64,000 nt of DNA from Stropharia rugosoannulata (GCA_028532985.1 JANCIK010000001.1:2914001-2978000); one strand, 5' to 3'. Positions 41,341-52,998 are shown, counted from the stretch's first letter. The notes: generated by a model from the sequence alone, not told the origin. A program made the numbers and translations.

Positions 41341-43809
41341 TTACATCATCATCATACTGCCCAGTCCTCCCTGCACATACGCCATCGGTTTCATGGGCGG
41401 ATGGGGGGATGCTTCGAACTGGGTGTACTCGCGGTTGCCCGCAGCATCGATGCGGATCTGTCACAGGAAACAAAATGACTCAGAGTGTCTGTACTATATT
41501 CCGATGAAATACTCACGAATGCACCCTTATTTCCCGATTGGTCGACGTAGTTAGGAGCTGAAAACACCTATTCCAATCATATTGAACGAGCCATCCAAAG
41601 TTTCATTTTACGCAACTTACGGTAGTGCAGAGCCCGTCATGCTCAATTTCATATCCATCTGCAGAAAATTGTAAGGGATCACATGGAATGCACAAAAATG
41701 AACAGACACTGACTCTGGCGGACTTCATGACTCCTGATGATACCAGTTACTCCGTTCAGAGTGCACCATCGTTTGGTCACGTCAGGTCCAAATGCAATAC
41801 CGACTCCCTGAACCCCCCTGTGTAAGTTGACAGAATAACGAATACAAAGCGGAACATACCCGTTTGCTCGGTCCTCGGCCGGGCTGTTCTTGAGGATCGG
41901 TCCACAGCAGCTACAAGGGGTATGTGAGATATCGGTCCCGCTCGGTGTCACAAGGCATACCTCGCCTTTTTTAAGAAAAAAAGATATGTCAGATGAAGAA
42001 TATCATATCAAGTACGAAATGACGCGTACACATAAGCCCTTCTTGACCAGGTTGTTTACCCACACGTTCAAGCTTACGGATTTCATCAAGGGTGACTCCG
42101 TCCTTGCTGAAAAGACCACCATGTACGACGAAGAACCGCTTAACACCCTCCGGTGACAGGATCGCATTTTTTTCAGGAGTCGGAGGCTTTGTGGCGCACA
42201 CCAGCGTCGCAAGAGGCACTAATTAAATTAAATAAGTTAGAAAGTGAAAAGATGACCCCCCATTCAATCTTACGCGTCGTGAATACGTGTGCGAAGAGCT
42301 ACGAAAGGAGTCAGAGTCCGCTTTTTTACGTAAGGCCTGTTATCTTGCCTTGTAGGCTTGTTCGCCGTGTTTGTGTTTAGCTTCTCCTTCAAATCCATAT
42401 GTGCGATTCATATCTTTTGCTTCATGATTACCGCGATTGATGTACATGTACTTTGGATACAGCCCTGTGAGAGAAAAAACCCTTAGTTATCTCTGATTTA
42501 ATGAATATTAATCACGTACACTTATATGCAAAGGCAAGCAATATAACCTCGATAGACCATGATCCACGGTCGACAAGATCGCCATTCATCAGAACATAGT
42601 GTTTCTTCGTCGGGGGGCCGGTCAGAGAGAACAGATGTAGAACGTCATAGAATTGCCCTGTTCTCAATTAATACATATCGATCTCATAAACACTTTAGAA
42701 GGCTACGTACCATGGACATCACCAATCACATCGCACGTAACGCCGTCTTCAATATTAACTGTCACCAAGCTCTCCTCCTTGGCAAACTGTTCATGTGCGC
42801 CCATGACGATCTCCCATACGTAACGTTTGGGTAATGTCTTGCTGTCTTTGAACCACTTTATCATTTCCTGCAGGAATTCTTCCGTGATGAAGAATTTCCC
42901 ATCCTTAGATGGGAGCTTGGGCCCGGCATACGTTGAGTCAATTTCGCAACCACCTGCAACGATGTGTCTTTAGTTAGCGCCCGAATAACCAATACAAGAG
43001 AATGACCTTCGGCAATAATTTCCTGGCATCGAATGACTGGGTCCTTTTCGCCTTCAACTTCGATTGCCTAGAAGGAAGGCAAAACGTTATTAGTGAGATA
43101 AGTTATTAAATCGGCGTTAAGGCTATATCTACCTTTTCAAACTCAACCCTGCGAATGTGCTTCTGGGTCGTAGCTAGTTGCGAGCGGATTGAGTCATTGT
43201 GAGGTTCTAGAGCGAGTGCTTTTTTGTAATCTGCCAGAGCCTGATGAGGCTTCAAGATCTGGAAATAGCAATTTGCACGTCTGGGTACGATTAAATTAGA
43301 AGGCAGATAACTTGGATGAATGACTTGGTGAATGTACCTGAAGTATGCTTTAGCATATTTAGGATCGAGTAAGATTGCTTGAGCTGTGCAAGGACCGGGT
43401 TAATTGTGAGTGACTTCGCGCAGAGAAATTGGAAGCACAACGCACAAGTATCGCTGAGTGCGTAACCAATTTCCTCCAGTTTCATGCGCGCAAGGGCTCT
43501 GTTGCACCACACAGTCGCGTCAGTCGGGTTCTTCTCTATCGACTCAGAGTATAATCGCGCGGCACCAGGGAAGTCATGGGCTGTAAAATGTTCAAGCATA
43601 CAAGCAGTCAAACATTCCGTCCAAGACATCAACGATGGTGCCTACTCACCAGTGAATTTCTTATTTGCTTCGCTTTTCAGTCGGAGAGCTTCTGCTTTGT
43701 CCTCCTGTGAGATGTCATTAAGCTGTAGCTTACTGATTTCCGGTGAGGGAAGGGACGAAGGAGGAGTTGAGGCGGATGAAGAAGGAGATGATGTCGATTG
43801 GTCACTCAT
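41341..43809 (-). CDS. PPT1: Serine/threonine protein phosphatase 5 (TPR + PPP domain)
   Basis: PP5 binds Hsp90 through TPRs and dephosphorylates client proteins and kinases. The likely start is 43809 ([12 protein letters not shown]); an upstream in-frame Met at 43872 is possible. TPR helices are visible in [53 protein letters not shown] and [14 protein letters not shown]. The PPP domain carries [43 protein letters not shown] and [10 protein letters not shown], the full set of metal- and phosphate-binding motifs. The C-terminus reads [20 protein letters not shown] then [17 protein letters not shown] and ends LGSMMM. Typical PP5 size (about 540 residues). About ten exons. Confidence 0.93.
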
Positions 43810-44192
43810 ATCTGCACTGCTCGGAAAGGATGCAAGAAACCAATTTCTCGTTCTGTCTGAGGCAGAAGCCAATCGCAGAATTCGAGAGATTATTAAATTG
43901 TAGCTAACTTAAGCAGCTATTACATAAAAATCGGGTAACCTAAGCCAACCCCCAGTATAGTTGTCCGATGAACCCAGAACTTAAACTCATGGATAGCGAT
44001 AGCAATGACTAGTAAACATGTAGGTTGATCAGTGTAGTAAGCGCCGCATGAAAGTCATGAAGAACTGTGAAAAAGTGGTATAAACCAGCATTATGCTGGC
44101 GGCGCGCCGGGCGCAGAAAAGTAGAAAAAATGCTCGGACTTGGAGCGTCGTATTGAAACGCTGGCGCCGAGTGCTTGGAAGTGTGATCCTGA
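43810..44192. promoter_or_regulatory. Intergenic; PP5 promoter
   Basis: 383 bp between the PP5 start and the stop of the lysozyme-like gene, both on minus. No site was recognised. Confidence 0.4.
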
Positions 44193-45463
44193 TCAGCACA
44201 CGTCGAGGTTAAAATATTTGCCCAAGCGGAAATTGCTGTTGTATGCGTTGATGTTTTGGCACCAGCCGTTAAAGAATTGATGCAAACTGTGCAAGACGGC
44301 CGTCAGTACCCGCATCTTTTCCCTGGAAGGATAAAAATACTCACTAATCCCCGTTGTTTTGGCAGCGGCAGCAAGAGGAATGCGCGGCAGCGAAAGCTTG
44401 ATCCTGGTATAACAGATGAATATCAGGGTATACTGATGAAGATCAAATCAAGTGCAGACCTTGGTCAGACCACGGCGCCAGCCATTGTAGGTACCAACAC
44501 TGAGGAGGACGTCGCCGCCGTTGCTATCGAGCGTGGCTCTGAAGTACTTGGTAGCGGTGTGAATATTGAAATCCTGGGAATGGTTTAGGAATCAATTTGG
44601 AGCGACCAACAGATGCCAAGTGAAGACTCACGGGTTCCTGGCAGTTGCCGCCAGGTGCACCCACGCACTTTTCACGAGTGATCTGCATCAAGCCTTGTTC
44701 ACCACCACCTCCAACAGTGTTGGGATTGCACGAGCTCTCCTGCATAGCGAATGAAGCAAGCATGATGGCAGGGATGCCGTACTGGTTGCCATATTTCTCG
44801 AAAATTTGGATGAAGTTGGCGCAGGCCTTGAAAGGACTGGATGGAGACTGCAGCGCGGAGGTAAGAGATTGCGTGATCACGTCCTCGATGCGGACGTAGG
44901 GAGGTTGCCAACCACCAGGGCTCTCAAAGCCACAGTTGAGCCAGTCCTCGCTTCCGTTAGGCCCAGAGGTCTTGGTGACATCCACTACACAACAAGATGA
45001 AAAAGTGGAGCGATAAGGGGCTGCTGACACTCACGGGTAGCACCAGAGGGTCCACAGCTGGACTTGACGTTGATAAGGCCTTTGGCAGCCGGGGCAGGAG
45101 CGGCAGGAGCAGCAGGTGCGGGGGCAGGAGTTGCGGCGGCCTTCTTGGTGGAGGTGCTAGATGTGGTGGGCTTTGGTTTGGCGGAGGTAGAGGACGTGGT
45201 CGGTTTGGCTACAGAAACAGTGGAAGCGGGCTATAAAAAAAAAAGACAGGTGAGATAAACGGCAATGGAAAGGAAAATAGACATGCCTTGTTAGGGTTGA
45301 CTCTGTTTCTGCATTTCTTGCCCGAGGCATTCCTGAGTACCAAGTTAGAACGCTGGACCAAACGACTGTGCCGGGCCGCAATGTCACTGCCGCCGTGGTG
45401 GACGGATGCGCGGACGAGAAGGAGCGAAAGAAAAAGAGCGAATGACGGGGCGAGGAACTTCAT
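44193..45463 (-). CDS. Secreted lysozyme-like (SLT/GH23-fold) protein
   Basis: The start at 45463 gives a signal peptide (MKFLAPSFALFLSLLLVRAS), then a Ser/Thr/Lys and Ala/Pro linker (KPTTSSTSTKKAAATPAPAP). The catalytic-type domain has a lytic-transglycosylase fold: YGIPAIMLASFAMQESSCNP with the expected Glu in QESSCNP, then GGGEQGLMQIT, NCQEPDFNIHTATKYF, and SVGTYNGWRRGL. Two further introns join to DQAFAAAHSSCCRCQNNGDY and LHQFFNGWCQNINAYN, ending LGKYFNLDVC with the stop at 44193-44195. Several Cys suggest disulfides, consistent with secretion. Bacterial relatives cleave peptidoglycan; in basidiomycetes the substrate is not known to me, so antibacterial or cell-wall roles are inference. 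It diverges from the cyclin gene. Confidence 0.85.
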
Positions 45464-45701
45464 GTCGGGCAACGAGCGACTGGACTGGGAGATGAGAGGG
45501 AGAGGGAGAAAGAGGGGTGCAAGCGGAGAGCCCAAGAAAACCAAGAGATGCGGCGTGAAAGCCCGACGCTGAGCTGCAACAATATGTAACTGATAAAATC
45601 CTATTGTTCTGCTAACTAATTGTTCTGCTAACCACTTAGCTGGGCTGTGCTTGCGGGGCTGTGTGACGTGACCAGCGGAGCTTCAATCTTGACGTGTGAC
45701 C

Positions 45702-45710
45702 ATGAGTCAT
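45702..45710 (+). promoter_or_regulatory. Gcn4/Cpc1-type bZIP site ATGAGTCAT
   Basis: A perfect 9-bp ATGA(G/C)TCAT palindrome, 196 bp before the cyclin ATG. It is flanked by TGACGTG at 45664-45670 and 45690-45696 and by TGACTC at 45738-45743. Matching consensus is seen directly; factor identity is inferred. Confidence 0.55.
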
Positions 45711-45759
45711 GGACTGCATTCCATTGCAAGCTCGCACTGACTCCCCCGGCCTCACCGTC

Positions 45760-45766
45760 TATATAT
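45760..45766 (+). promoter_or_regulatory. Probable TATA box of the cyclin gene
   Basis: TATATAT 140 bp upstream of the ATG at 45906, in an otherwise C-rich promoter. Confidence 0.45.
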
Positions 45767-45905
45767 CCCATCCACCCCCCTGCTGACCAACTCCTCCCCA
45801 CCACCAACAAGCGCTCGCAAAGTCCCCAGCTCCCCAGCTCGACTTTGCCCTCGGATCGTCCAAAGTCGTTGACTTCGGACATCCAAAACTAACCTAACAG
45901 TCGCG

Positions 45906-48044
45906 ATGTACTGCTACCAGCGCGAACCGCTTCTCGCCCTCTCGGGCAACCGTGCATCCCTTCTCCCCGTTGTCTCTGTTTCCGTTTCCGAACCTGAACT
46001 CATTTCTGAAAACACCCCCGTCGAAACGTACTCTATGCTCTGAATTTTAATCTGAACCCAACATAATCCCAGCTCTTTTTGTTTTCTTTGCATCCATCCC
46101 AACTCAAACTCTAGTCTTTTTCAAACCTCAAATGCACTCTGCAACCCAAATTATTGCCCAACGGGCACCACCCGCCATCCGTACCAAAACGCGCTGGCAA
46201 CCATATCATACAATGCCTGCAAATGCAGTTCGATCTCCCACGGTCGCAATACACAATACCCCCGCCTCCTTTGTACAACTACCACACGATAGCCGTCCAA
46301 GTGATTTGGATACTAAAGAATCTATTCATCCCCAACCCTCACCCGTGCCACCAGTCCAAACAACGCCATCCAGTTCATTACAAAGAGACGCCACAAAACA
46401 TAAATTTGCTGCCGGTTTGATAGGTCAGCGCTTCGGCCTCATGGGCGGTCTTTCTGTTGAGGTAGATTTCTGACTTTCCTTATCTTACAGACCAAGCTGT
46501 CAATATCTTAACCGAAATATGGCGTCCTCAAGATGTTCCCGATGTTTTCAGAGCCCCGTCAAAGGGATCATCCCTCAACTCGGTTCTCGGCCATGCTGCG
46601 CCCCTCACCTCCAATCAACCATTTTGCCACACCCCCACTCCTTCAAACTCACAGCCTTCAACGTCTGCCCTGGTCGCTCATGCTCATGCTTCATTTGCGT
46701 CAGCCGCTTCCCAGGTGCCACTTGCATCCGGTAACAGTGATTTACTACCGATGAAGACATTTGTGCACGAAGTTCTCAAGCGATCGAGGACATCAGGCAA
46801 TATTCTGCAAGCCGCGCTATGTTACCTTGAAGCAATCAGGCCCAAGGTTCCGGAAATACTACAACAAGAAAGGATGGGAATCCGAGAGTCATTTCAGTCA
46901 GATGATAGAGTTCTCCCAGCAACGGAAGTCGAGCTCGCTCTCGAAGAAAAGTTTGCCGCATTAGAAGATTCTCTATCCACCACAGTGAACATGGAACAAC
47001 AAGAAGAAGATTTCGACGAAACGAAAACGGTCCGAGTCACAGACAACAACAACCCAGATGGTATGCAGCACGACCTTAGCGATGCTGCATCTATTTCGAG
47101 CTTGATTGCTGAGCCCTGTGCTCCTGTTAACGCTTTGCAGATGCCAAAGCATCGGAAATCCCTTCCATCTCCTCTTCTATGTCCTCGTCGTGCCTTTCTT
47201 GCGTCGCTTATCCTGGCATCGAAATTTTTCCAGGACAAATGTTACTCTAACAGAGCTTGGGCTAAACTGTCAGGCTTGCCTCCTAGAGAAATTGGACGCT
47301 GTGAGCGTGCGCTTGGCCAAGCTCTTGAGTGGCGTCTCTGGGTTGGAAAGTGCGCTGCTCCGTCTCCAGCTCGTACTCTGGCTCGATCCCAGAGCGAACA
47401 CTTTGTGTCTTCAGGCAGCCAATCAGCTCCTTTTGTCTCAAACAACAAGCCTATGCGACGGTCGTCAACTTTACCAGCAGATGTATTTCAGCAGAAAATG
47501 CCTGCTTCGTCGTTTATCACTACTACTGCAACATATAATGTTGAGTTTGCAAGCGGTAGCACTTCCTTGGATTGCCGCAGCGACATCGCGGTGAGTGTTG
47601 ACCATCCTACCTTTGTGAGTCATACTGATCCACAATTTTACTTAGGCCCAACCGACATGGGCTACATCGCGTGAAGTTCAATCACAGCTGCCAACTAAGA
47701 CAGACTCGACACCTAGTCCGGACTTACCGGGACTTACATACTCACCTACGTCGACGGATTCCTCGGGCGATCGGACTATCCAAGTGTCTTCGTTTGAAGA
47801 TAGCGCCTTCCCAAGCACAGCAGCTATACAGCCCTGGATTGAGTGCCAGCAACTGCCTGCGGACGACGTATTCGGCTTGAAGGGCAATTACAAGGCCTCT
47901 ATTTTTGGCAAATCATACGCCATTCAGCGCGCTGTCTCTGTTGCTGTGACTGAACCAGAGATGAGTCCCTGTAGACCCGAAATGGGGTATACATGGCACC
48001 TCGATAATCGGTACATCACGTTGGAGTCGACAAACGTTCATTGA
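45906..48044 (+). CDS. Pho85-type (PCL) cyclin, Pcl5-like
   Basis: Starts at 45906 (MYCYQREPLLALSGNRASLL), an exon of about 46 codons, then an 80-100 bp intron. Exon 2 gives a Pro/Ser-rich linker. Another intron joins AAGLIG to DQAVNILTEIWRPQDVPDVF. The cyclin box follows in two parts: TFVHEVLKRSRTSGNILQAA and LCYLEAIRPKVPEI, then, after an acidic insertion of about 110 residues, CPRRAFLASLILASKFFQDK, CYSNRAWAKLSGLPPREIGR and CERALGQALEWRLWVGK. This is the Pcl/Pho80 class, which partners Pho85-like CDKs. A last intron (about 47591-47645) joins SDIA to AQPTWATSREVQSQ and the stop at 48042-48044. Its long insertion and upstream Gcn4-type site suggest Pcl5 rather than Pho80; this is inference. 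Confidence 0.82.
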
Positions 48045-48649
48045 CTCGGGATGGTGCTTGCCTCTTTGTTTGGTCTGACTGTGCAGTGTGGTACGGCTGT
48101 GCCTCTAGCCATCTTGCGTCGATATTCCGTCAACTGTGGTTTCGGTAGTTTCTTTGGTCTCTCCTCATTTTCTCGTTTATCGTCTCTCTTCTTCTCCTTT
48201 TTTTCTATAGCTTGTATATTGGACCGTGCGCTCTTTCATATGATCGAACACGTCTGCTTGAAATATGACATGTGTTTGCCCCTCTTGTTGACCCCCATTT
48301 TATCTACTTCTTTTAGACCCACTCCACTACCACATCAGCCTTGGAGATGTCTGCAGACACTTACAACTGGGACTGGTATGTTTTGTGGGTCATATAGCCA
48401 ATGTAATTGCATGTCGAAAATCTCTGTAATTATTATGATGAATAGATTTTTCCTTTTGCCTCTCTCATTAGAATGCTAATTTTTTTAAAGATTACAGGAC
48501 ATTTATGCAAGGTTTGCAAAAGCTTTCCTTGAGTTACCGCCCCATTTATTATAAGTATCCGATTTTTTCATGCAAATGCCAACCGCTGACTGCATTCCTC
48601 GTACTTGTTGCTACGACTAGATCGACATAAAATACATCTTTCCCCTACT
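48045..48649. other. Intergenic, convergent 3' flanks
   Basis: 605 bp, pyrimidine-rich near 48170-48210. No gene was recognised. Confidence 0.45.
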
Positions 48650-49360
48650 TTACTCGTTGAAAAACTCCAAAGGCTTGTCCTTAACCTGGATTGCACGGTA
48701 GCCTACCGGCTGGCAATCTTCGTTCTCCCTGATCTCATCGGTGAAGAGCGAATGGAAGATGACGTCTTCCGTACCCTATATGCCGTATGTCATTAGAGGC
48801 AATGATCTAAGCGAGAAACGGGACATACACGATTGGGAGGGTCATGTATCCTGTTGGACAAGTCCAAGACAAGTTAGAAATGAGCTCGCACTTCCCGGAG
48901 GCAAAGAGACTCTCACCTGACGTGAACGAATCCTTCTCCCTCCGCATCATTGACCTTGGGCAGTCTGATCTTGCCTAGGATGATTGTCCCGTAAGAGGTG
49001 GACGCGCTGCGGACCTACGTAGTCATTCAGTCGGCGAATATTAGTTTCTCCTATCTACGAGGTTCCGAGACAAGTGGTAGCGTACCTGTACGAGATCTTC
49101 CTCGATCTTGAAGTCGACGAGCTCGTGGTCGGAGAGACCCTGTGCGCGCGCCCACATACGGGGCTCATGGGCGTCCCAGTGACGGCGCGACTTGATAATC
49201 TCCGCTTTCAGGGTCGGGAGAAGGGTGTTAAACGCCTCGATAGAGTTCTCGCGGGGCGGGTGCGCGTCGTTGAAGCTGAGTATCTCGCTCGTTGCTGCGC
49301 GACGAGTAAGGTAAGCTGATGGCGATATCAGGCGCAATTCTGCTACGAACGCTTACCCAT
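48650..49360 (-). CDS. Small conserved-looking protein of unknown function
   Basis: I do not recognise the family. Exon 1 is only ATGG at 49357-49360, followed by a GTAAGC...CAG intron; this is needed because the next exon has no in-frame ATG. The following exons read AYLTRRAATSEILSFNDAHP, PPRENSIEAFNTLLPTLKAE, WDAHEPRMWARAQGLSDHEL and VDFKIEEDLVQ, then SASTSYGTIILGKIRLPKVN, IHDPPNRGTEDVIFHSLFTD and a final CQPVGYRAIQVKDKPLEFFN with the stop at 48650. All splice sites are GT...AG and phases match across four introns, which supports a real gene of about 165 residues. No transmembrane helix is visible; the start is compatible with a short amphipathic leader. Confidence 0.68.
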
Positions 49361-50356
49361 TGTTATGTGCAGATGTTGGTTGTGGTTGCAAAGCGATGAA
49401 GCTCAGAGCGAATACGATATCGAAGCGCCAAGGCCGACGCGCACTGTTTCGCGCAGTCGCTCCTATTCCATAGGCACAGCCACTTCCGGGTTAGGTCAGC
49501 GACTCAGCACTGGTTTCGGCGTGACTGAGTAACTAGCGACCACATCCTGTGCTGAACCGTCGACTTCTACCTTTGTCTTCATGGGGCGCCAATTTCTGGT
49601 ACCGAACCGGTAGCGCCTGGTCTGCGCGTGAATAACGAGACATAATTCAATAGGCCTTAGACTTGATGATGCGGCGGTGCATGAGTCATTCTGCGTCGTT
49701 TGCCAGCTTCCTTTCGGACTTGGCTGCGCACAGTTCTTCTATTCTTATGGTTCATTCTTTATGCGCCTTCTCAGCCTCGACGGCTCCTAAATGGTGAAAT
49801 AGACCTGCGAGACTAGCTCGGTGCATGCCCGGGGACCATGGTCCGACTTCACCGTTCTGCCCCCGTGTCCAGGTTCTCGACGTCAGCCAATGTTGTGGAG
49901 ACTATTGGAGACGATAGGAAGACTATAGGTCATGGCTACAAATGGTGAATCCATACACGCGCATGACTTATGGAATACCCAATTGCCGACCATGCGTCGG
50001 CGGCAAAATCAAATAGAGAACCGCAAGACCTTGCAGGTTTGCACATCTTTTCCCCCACGCAGAACGGCATTTTTAGACCTTCGTTTCTTGCGCCCCATAC
50101 GCTTACGCCGCCATTATTTCTGGTTCCAACGGCGCGGTGAGGCAAACTGCCATAAAAGAATCAAAAATACCTGCGTGAATTGTATTTTTATCTGGGCTCC
50201 CCGCATGGAGAATGTGCTTCCAATACATTATCCATTTGAAGGGTTGGATGGATATGCACCATTCCTCTCATACCCACACGCAGCATGATACTCTCCGTAG
50301 CTGTATACGTTGCTCAGCAGAGTATAAATCGATCAGCGCTATGAAATGATTTCCCT
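49361..50356. other. Intergenic, divergent
   Basis: 996 bp between divergent starts. A frame at 49932-50288 has no recognisable domain. A TATA-like GTATAAAT lies at about 50322-50329, roughly 30 bp before the protease start. Confidence 0.4.
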
Positions 50357-52048
50357 ATGTACACCATGTTCAGCGGAATGGCTTCTGTCGTCAAACTTCT
50401 GCCCATCTTCTGCTGTGCAGTGACAGCGTTAGGCCAGGCGGTGCCGCAGACTATCCAGCTTCAGGCCCGTAATGTCCCGGGGGGTTCAGTTCTCAGACGC
50501 CGCGCCTTGCATCCAGCATCTGAACCTCTTGCAGATTTCTTCTTGGGAACAGATCTACAGTAAGTCAGCCTCGCCCCCTCTAGGTGTACGGCAGCGCTTG
50601 AAACTTTTCTGCCTTATTTAGATGGTTCGGGAATATCTCAGGTAATTTCAGGTTCTAATCGACCTAGATAGTGGTATAAGCCTCTAAACTGTTCACTATC
50701 AGTTGGGACGCCCCCTCAGGTTCTCACTGTACGCTGCTTTAGCTGCTTCTCGCTCTTATCTCTTCTGACGTGTATTATAGGTCGTATTTGATACGGGTAG
50801 TTCGACGCTGGAATTCGCAAGTGTGTATTTTCGGAGTTGCCTACGAATAGACTTTGACTATCACTTATTTTTAGGTACATTGTGTGAAGAATGTCCCCAG
50901 GTTAAGTTTGACCCGACGAAGAGTAAAACCTTTGTCGACGGTGGCAGGACGAGCTCAATCACTTTCGCCACAGGCGTTGGTGTTGATCCTGTTATTGGGT
51001 CCAATTATAAACTCACTTTGCGAACTGGCACGGACACCGTGTCTGTCGGCGGTCTCTCAGCAAAAGACATCAGTCTTTTCTTGATCACCAATCAGACGGT
51101 CAAGTTTAATATTGACCCATTCAGTGGCATTCAAGGTGCGGTGTCTAGAAAACTTCTAGGTTCACATATCTCAGATTGATCTTATTAAAAAACAAGGCAT
51201 GGGTGCAAAGGCCCAAGGGATATTTGCAGCTCTCATCAACCAGGGACTACCCTGTAAGAAGCATGCTGTGGTGTCGCTGTGACTTTTAATTGAAAAAAAA
51301 TTTCAACAGCTCTGTTCAGCTTGTATCTGACCCCTAAAGCTGTAGGAAATGCTGAGCTTACGCTGGGAGGAACGGACACGACCAAATTTACTGGTGAGTT
51401 CTGACGTAGGCTCAGAGTGCTTCTTACACCGCCTCCGTAGTCTTTTCGCTTAAACTGCGTTCCGCTGATAGGCACGCCGATTTTTGCTTCCCTCCCATCG
51501 GGATCCGGTAATACATGGGAGCTCGCCTCCCCCGGCATATCGGTTAACGGCCAGTCGACGTCGGTTCTGCAAGCCAGCCGTACCATCATCTTCGACAGTG
51601 GAACGAGCAATGTTTTGTTCGATACTGCAACGGCGAATGTACGCTTTTTTTGAGTCTTAAAAATACTGTTGGCAACGTGTATTTAACCTCCACGTCTCAG
51701 GCTATTTATGCGCTCATCTCTCCTGACATCCAGCCCAACCCCAATGAGGCTGGAACCTACGGCATTGCCTGCGATCTCATCCCCACCCTCCCGGCCGTAA
51801 TTGACATTGGGTTTGTCTCTCAGAGCGGACAACCGTTTAATTTGACCATTCCTAGCTCGGAACTCAGTGTCGGCCCATTTACCAGCGACCCAACGTTGTG
51901 CCAGACGCTCATCAATGCGTTTGACGGATTGTCCCTAGTCGGTGGTAGTCTCCTGAAGCACTATTATAGTATCTGGGATGTGGGTGGGCAGCGCCTGGGA
52001 TTTGCGCCTGCCGCGGGCGTGTCTTCGGATGGCGTGCAATGTACATAA
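50357..52048 (+). CDS. Secreted aspartic protease (A1, pepsin-like)
   Basis: The start at 50357 (or 50366) gives a signal peptide (ASVVKLLPIFCCAVTALGQA). A propeptide-like segment follows, then, across very small exons, WFGNISVGTPPQVLTVVFDT and GSSTLEFAS: the first catalytic motif VVFDTGSS. The second motif is IIFDSGTSNVLF. Between them lie the flap region (GGRTSSITFATGVGVDP) and SLFSLYLTPKAVGNAELTLG, usual for the family. The C-terminus reads LVGGSLLKHYYSIWDVGGQR and ends SSDGVQCT, with the stop at 52046-52048. Both catalytic Asp are present, so it should be active. About ten exons, some only 17-24 bp. It probably serves extracellular protein breakdown. Confidence 0.88.
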
Positions 52049-52437
52049 AGGACCACGCACTGATCACGACGTATGTACGTATTAAAGATCGCTGTGTACA
52101 TACATATCGTGTCACGTAGACTGCTTAAAAAGCATTCATATCTCAAGCACGAATTCATATTAGTTATGATGTATGGTGCGGCTGCACTTGCTTCTCTTAC
52201 AAATAAACTGTGATGGATGTGCCAACCGTTCAATGAAAGTTCTTGATGGCCTTCTGGATCTGCACTGGGTGCCAATGCCATGTTCTGGAATGCATGATCT
52301 TGACCTTTACAAGCCACCCAAGAAAATGATGGTCCTGAACTCTGACTGGCAGGCGCGAGACGCGCAGATACGGAGGGACATGCTGCGTTTTTTTGCATGT
52401 ACTACAGCGCGCGCTGCCCTCGACGGTGACTGGGCAA
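52049..52437. other. Intergenic between protease gene and transposon relic
   Basis: 389 bp, AT-rich at first, no recognisable gene. Confidence 0.4.
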
Positions 52438-52520
52438 CAGTGTTGTGCGAGTCATTGACTAGTCAATGACTCAAGGTGACTAGTCACCATTAGTCAAGTG
52501 ACTAGTCAAATGACTAGTCA
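52438..52520 (+). repeat. Left end of hAT-like element: TIR and subterminal GACTAGTC repeats
   Basis: Begins CAGTGTTGTGCGAGTCATTG and contains four GACTAGTC copies, one within the 14-bp palindrome GGTGACTAGTCACC at 52475-52488. Confidence 0.8.
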
Positions 52521-52663
52521 AATGGCGCGGTTTGACAGGTGGCTGTGCGGTCACCACATAAATATAGATACAATATGGATAAGCAGTACAAGTCGTCAAT
52601 AGCTAGTACATTAAGACTGTAATATCGCATAGATAAACCAATAATATCCAATAGAACACAGAT

Positions 52664-52998
52664 TTACATCCCTAATAAGACCTGAGCAGTGGTTTCATCA
52701 ATTTCCGTGTCTAAATCACCGTCACCATCCATATCTAATGGTTCATACATCTCCAGCTCCTCATTAAAGCTATGAAGAGCGAAGTGCTCGAACTGCAGGG
52801 CCCAGTAATTATCGTCAAAATGGAATAGGTAGGAAATCTTGGTATCCTTGTAGATATCATCGGGTTCTTCTGTAGATGCAGTGTCGGTTTCCGGTATATC
52901 CAACTCCCAGACAGGCTGGCCTGGTCAGATTGTCCTGTGGATTTGCTAGGATGATTTATGAAGTGCGAGTTGTACCATTTAAGTTGAACAGCAGGCAT
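52664..52998 (-). pseudogene. Frameshifted small acidic ORF inside the hAT-like element
   Basis: A start at 52998 reads MPAVQLKWYNSHFINHPSKS. About 25 codons in, the sequence that looks continuous switches frame, near 52920-52930, to QPVWELDIPETDTASTEEPD. It then runs to DLDTEIDETTAQVLLGM with the stop at 52664. The composition is acidic and Tyr/Phe-containing, not random-looking, but I recognise no domain. No GT...AG intron that restores the frame was found, so a single-base indel is the simplest view. It may be the remnant of an element-encoded protein. Confidence 0.4.

Larger units (their letters stand above)
45464..45905. promoter_or_regulatory. Divergent promoter, lysozyme-like gene / Pcl-type cyclin
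   Basis: 442 bp. It contains a 16-bp-period tandem duplication (ATTGTTCTGCTAAC at 45603 and 45619), a cluster of bZIP-type sites, and TATATAT at 45760-45766 on the cyclin side. Confidence 0.55.
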
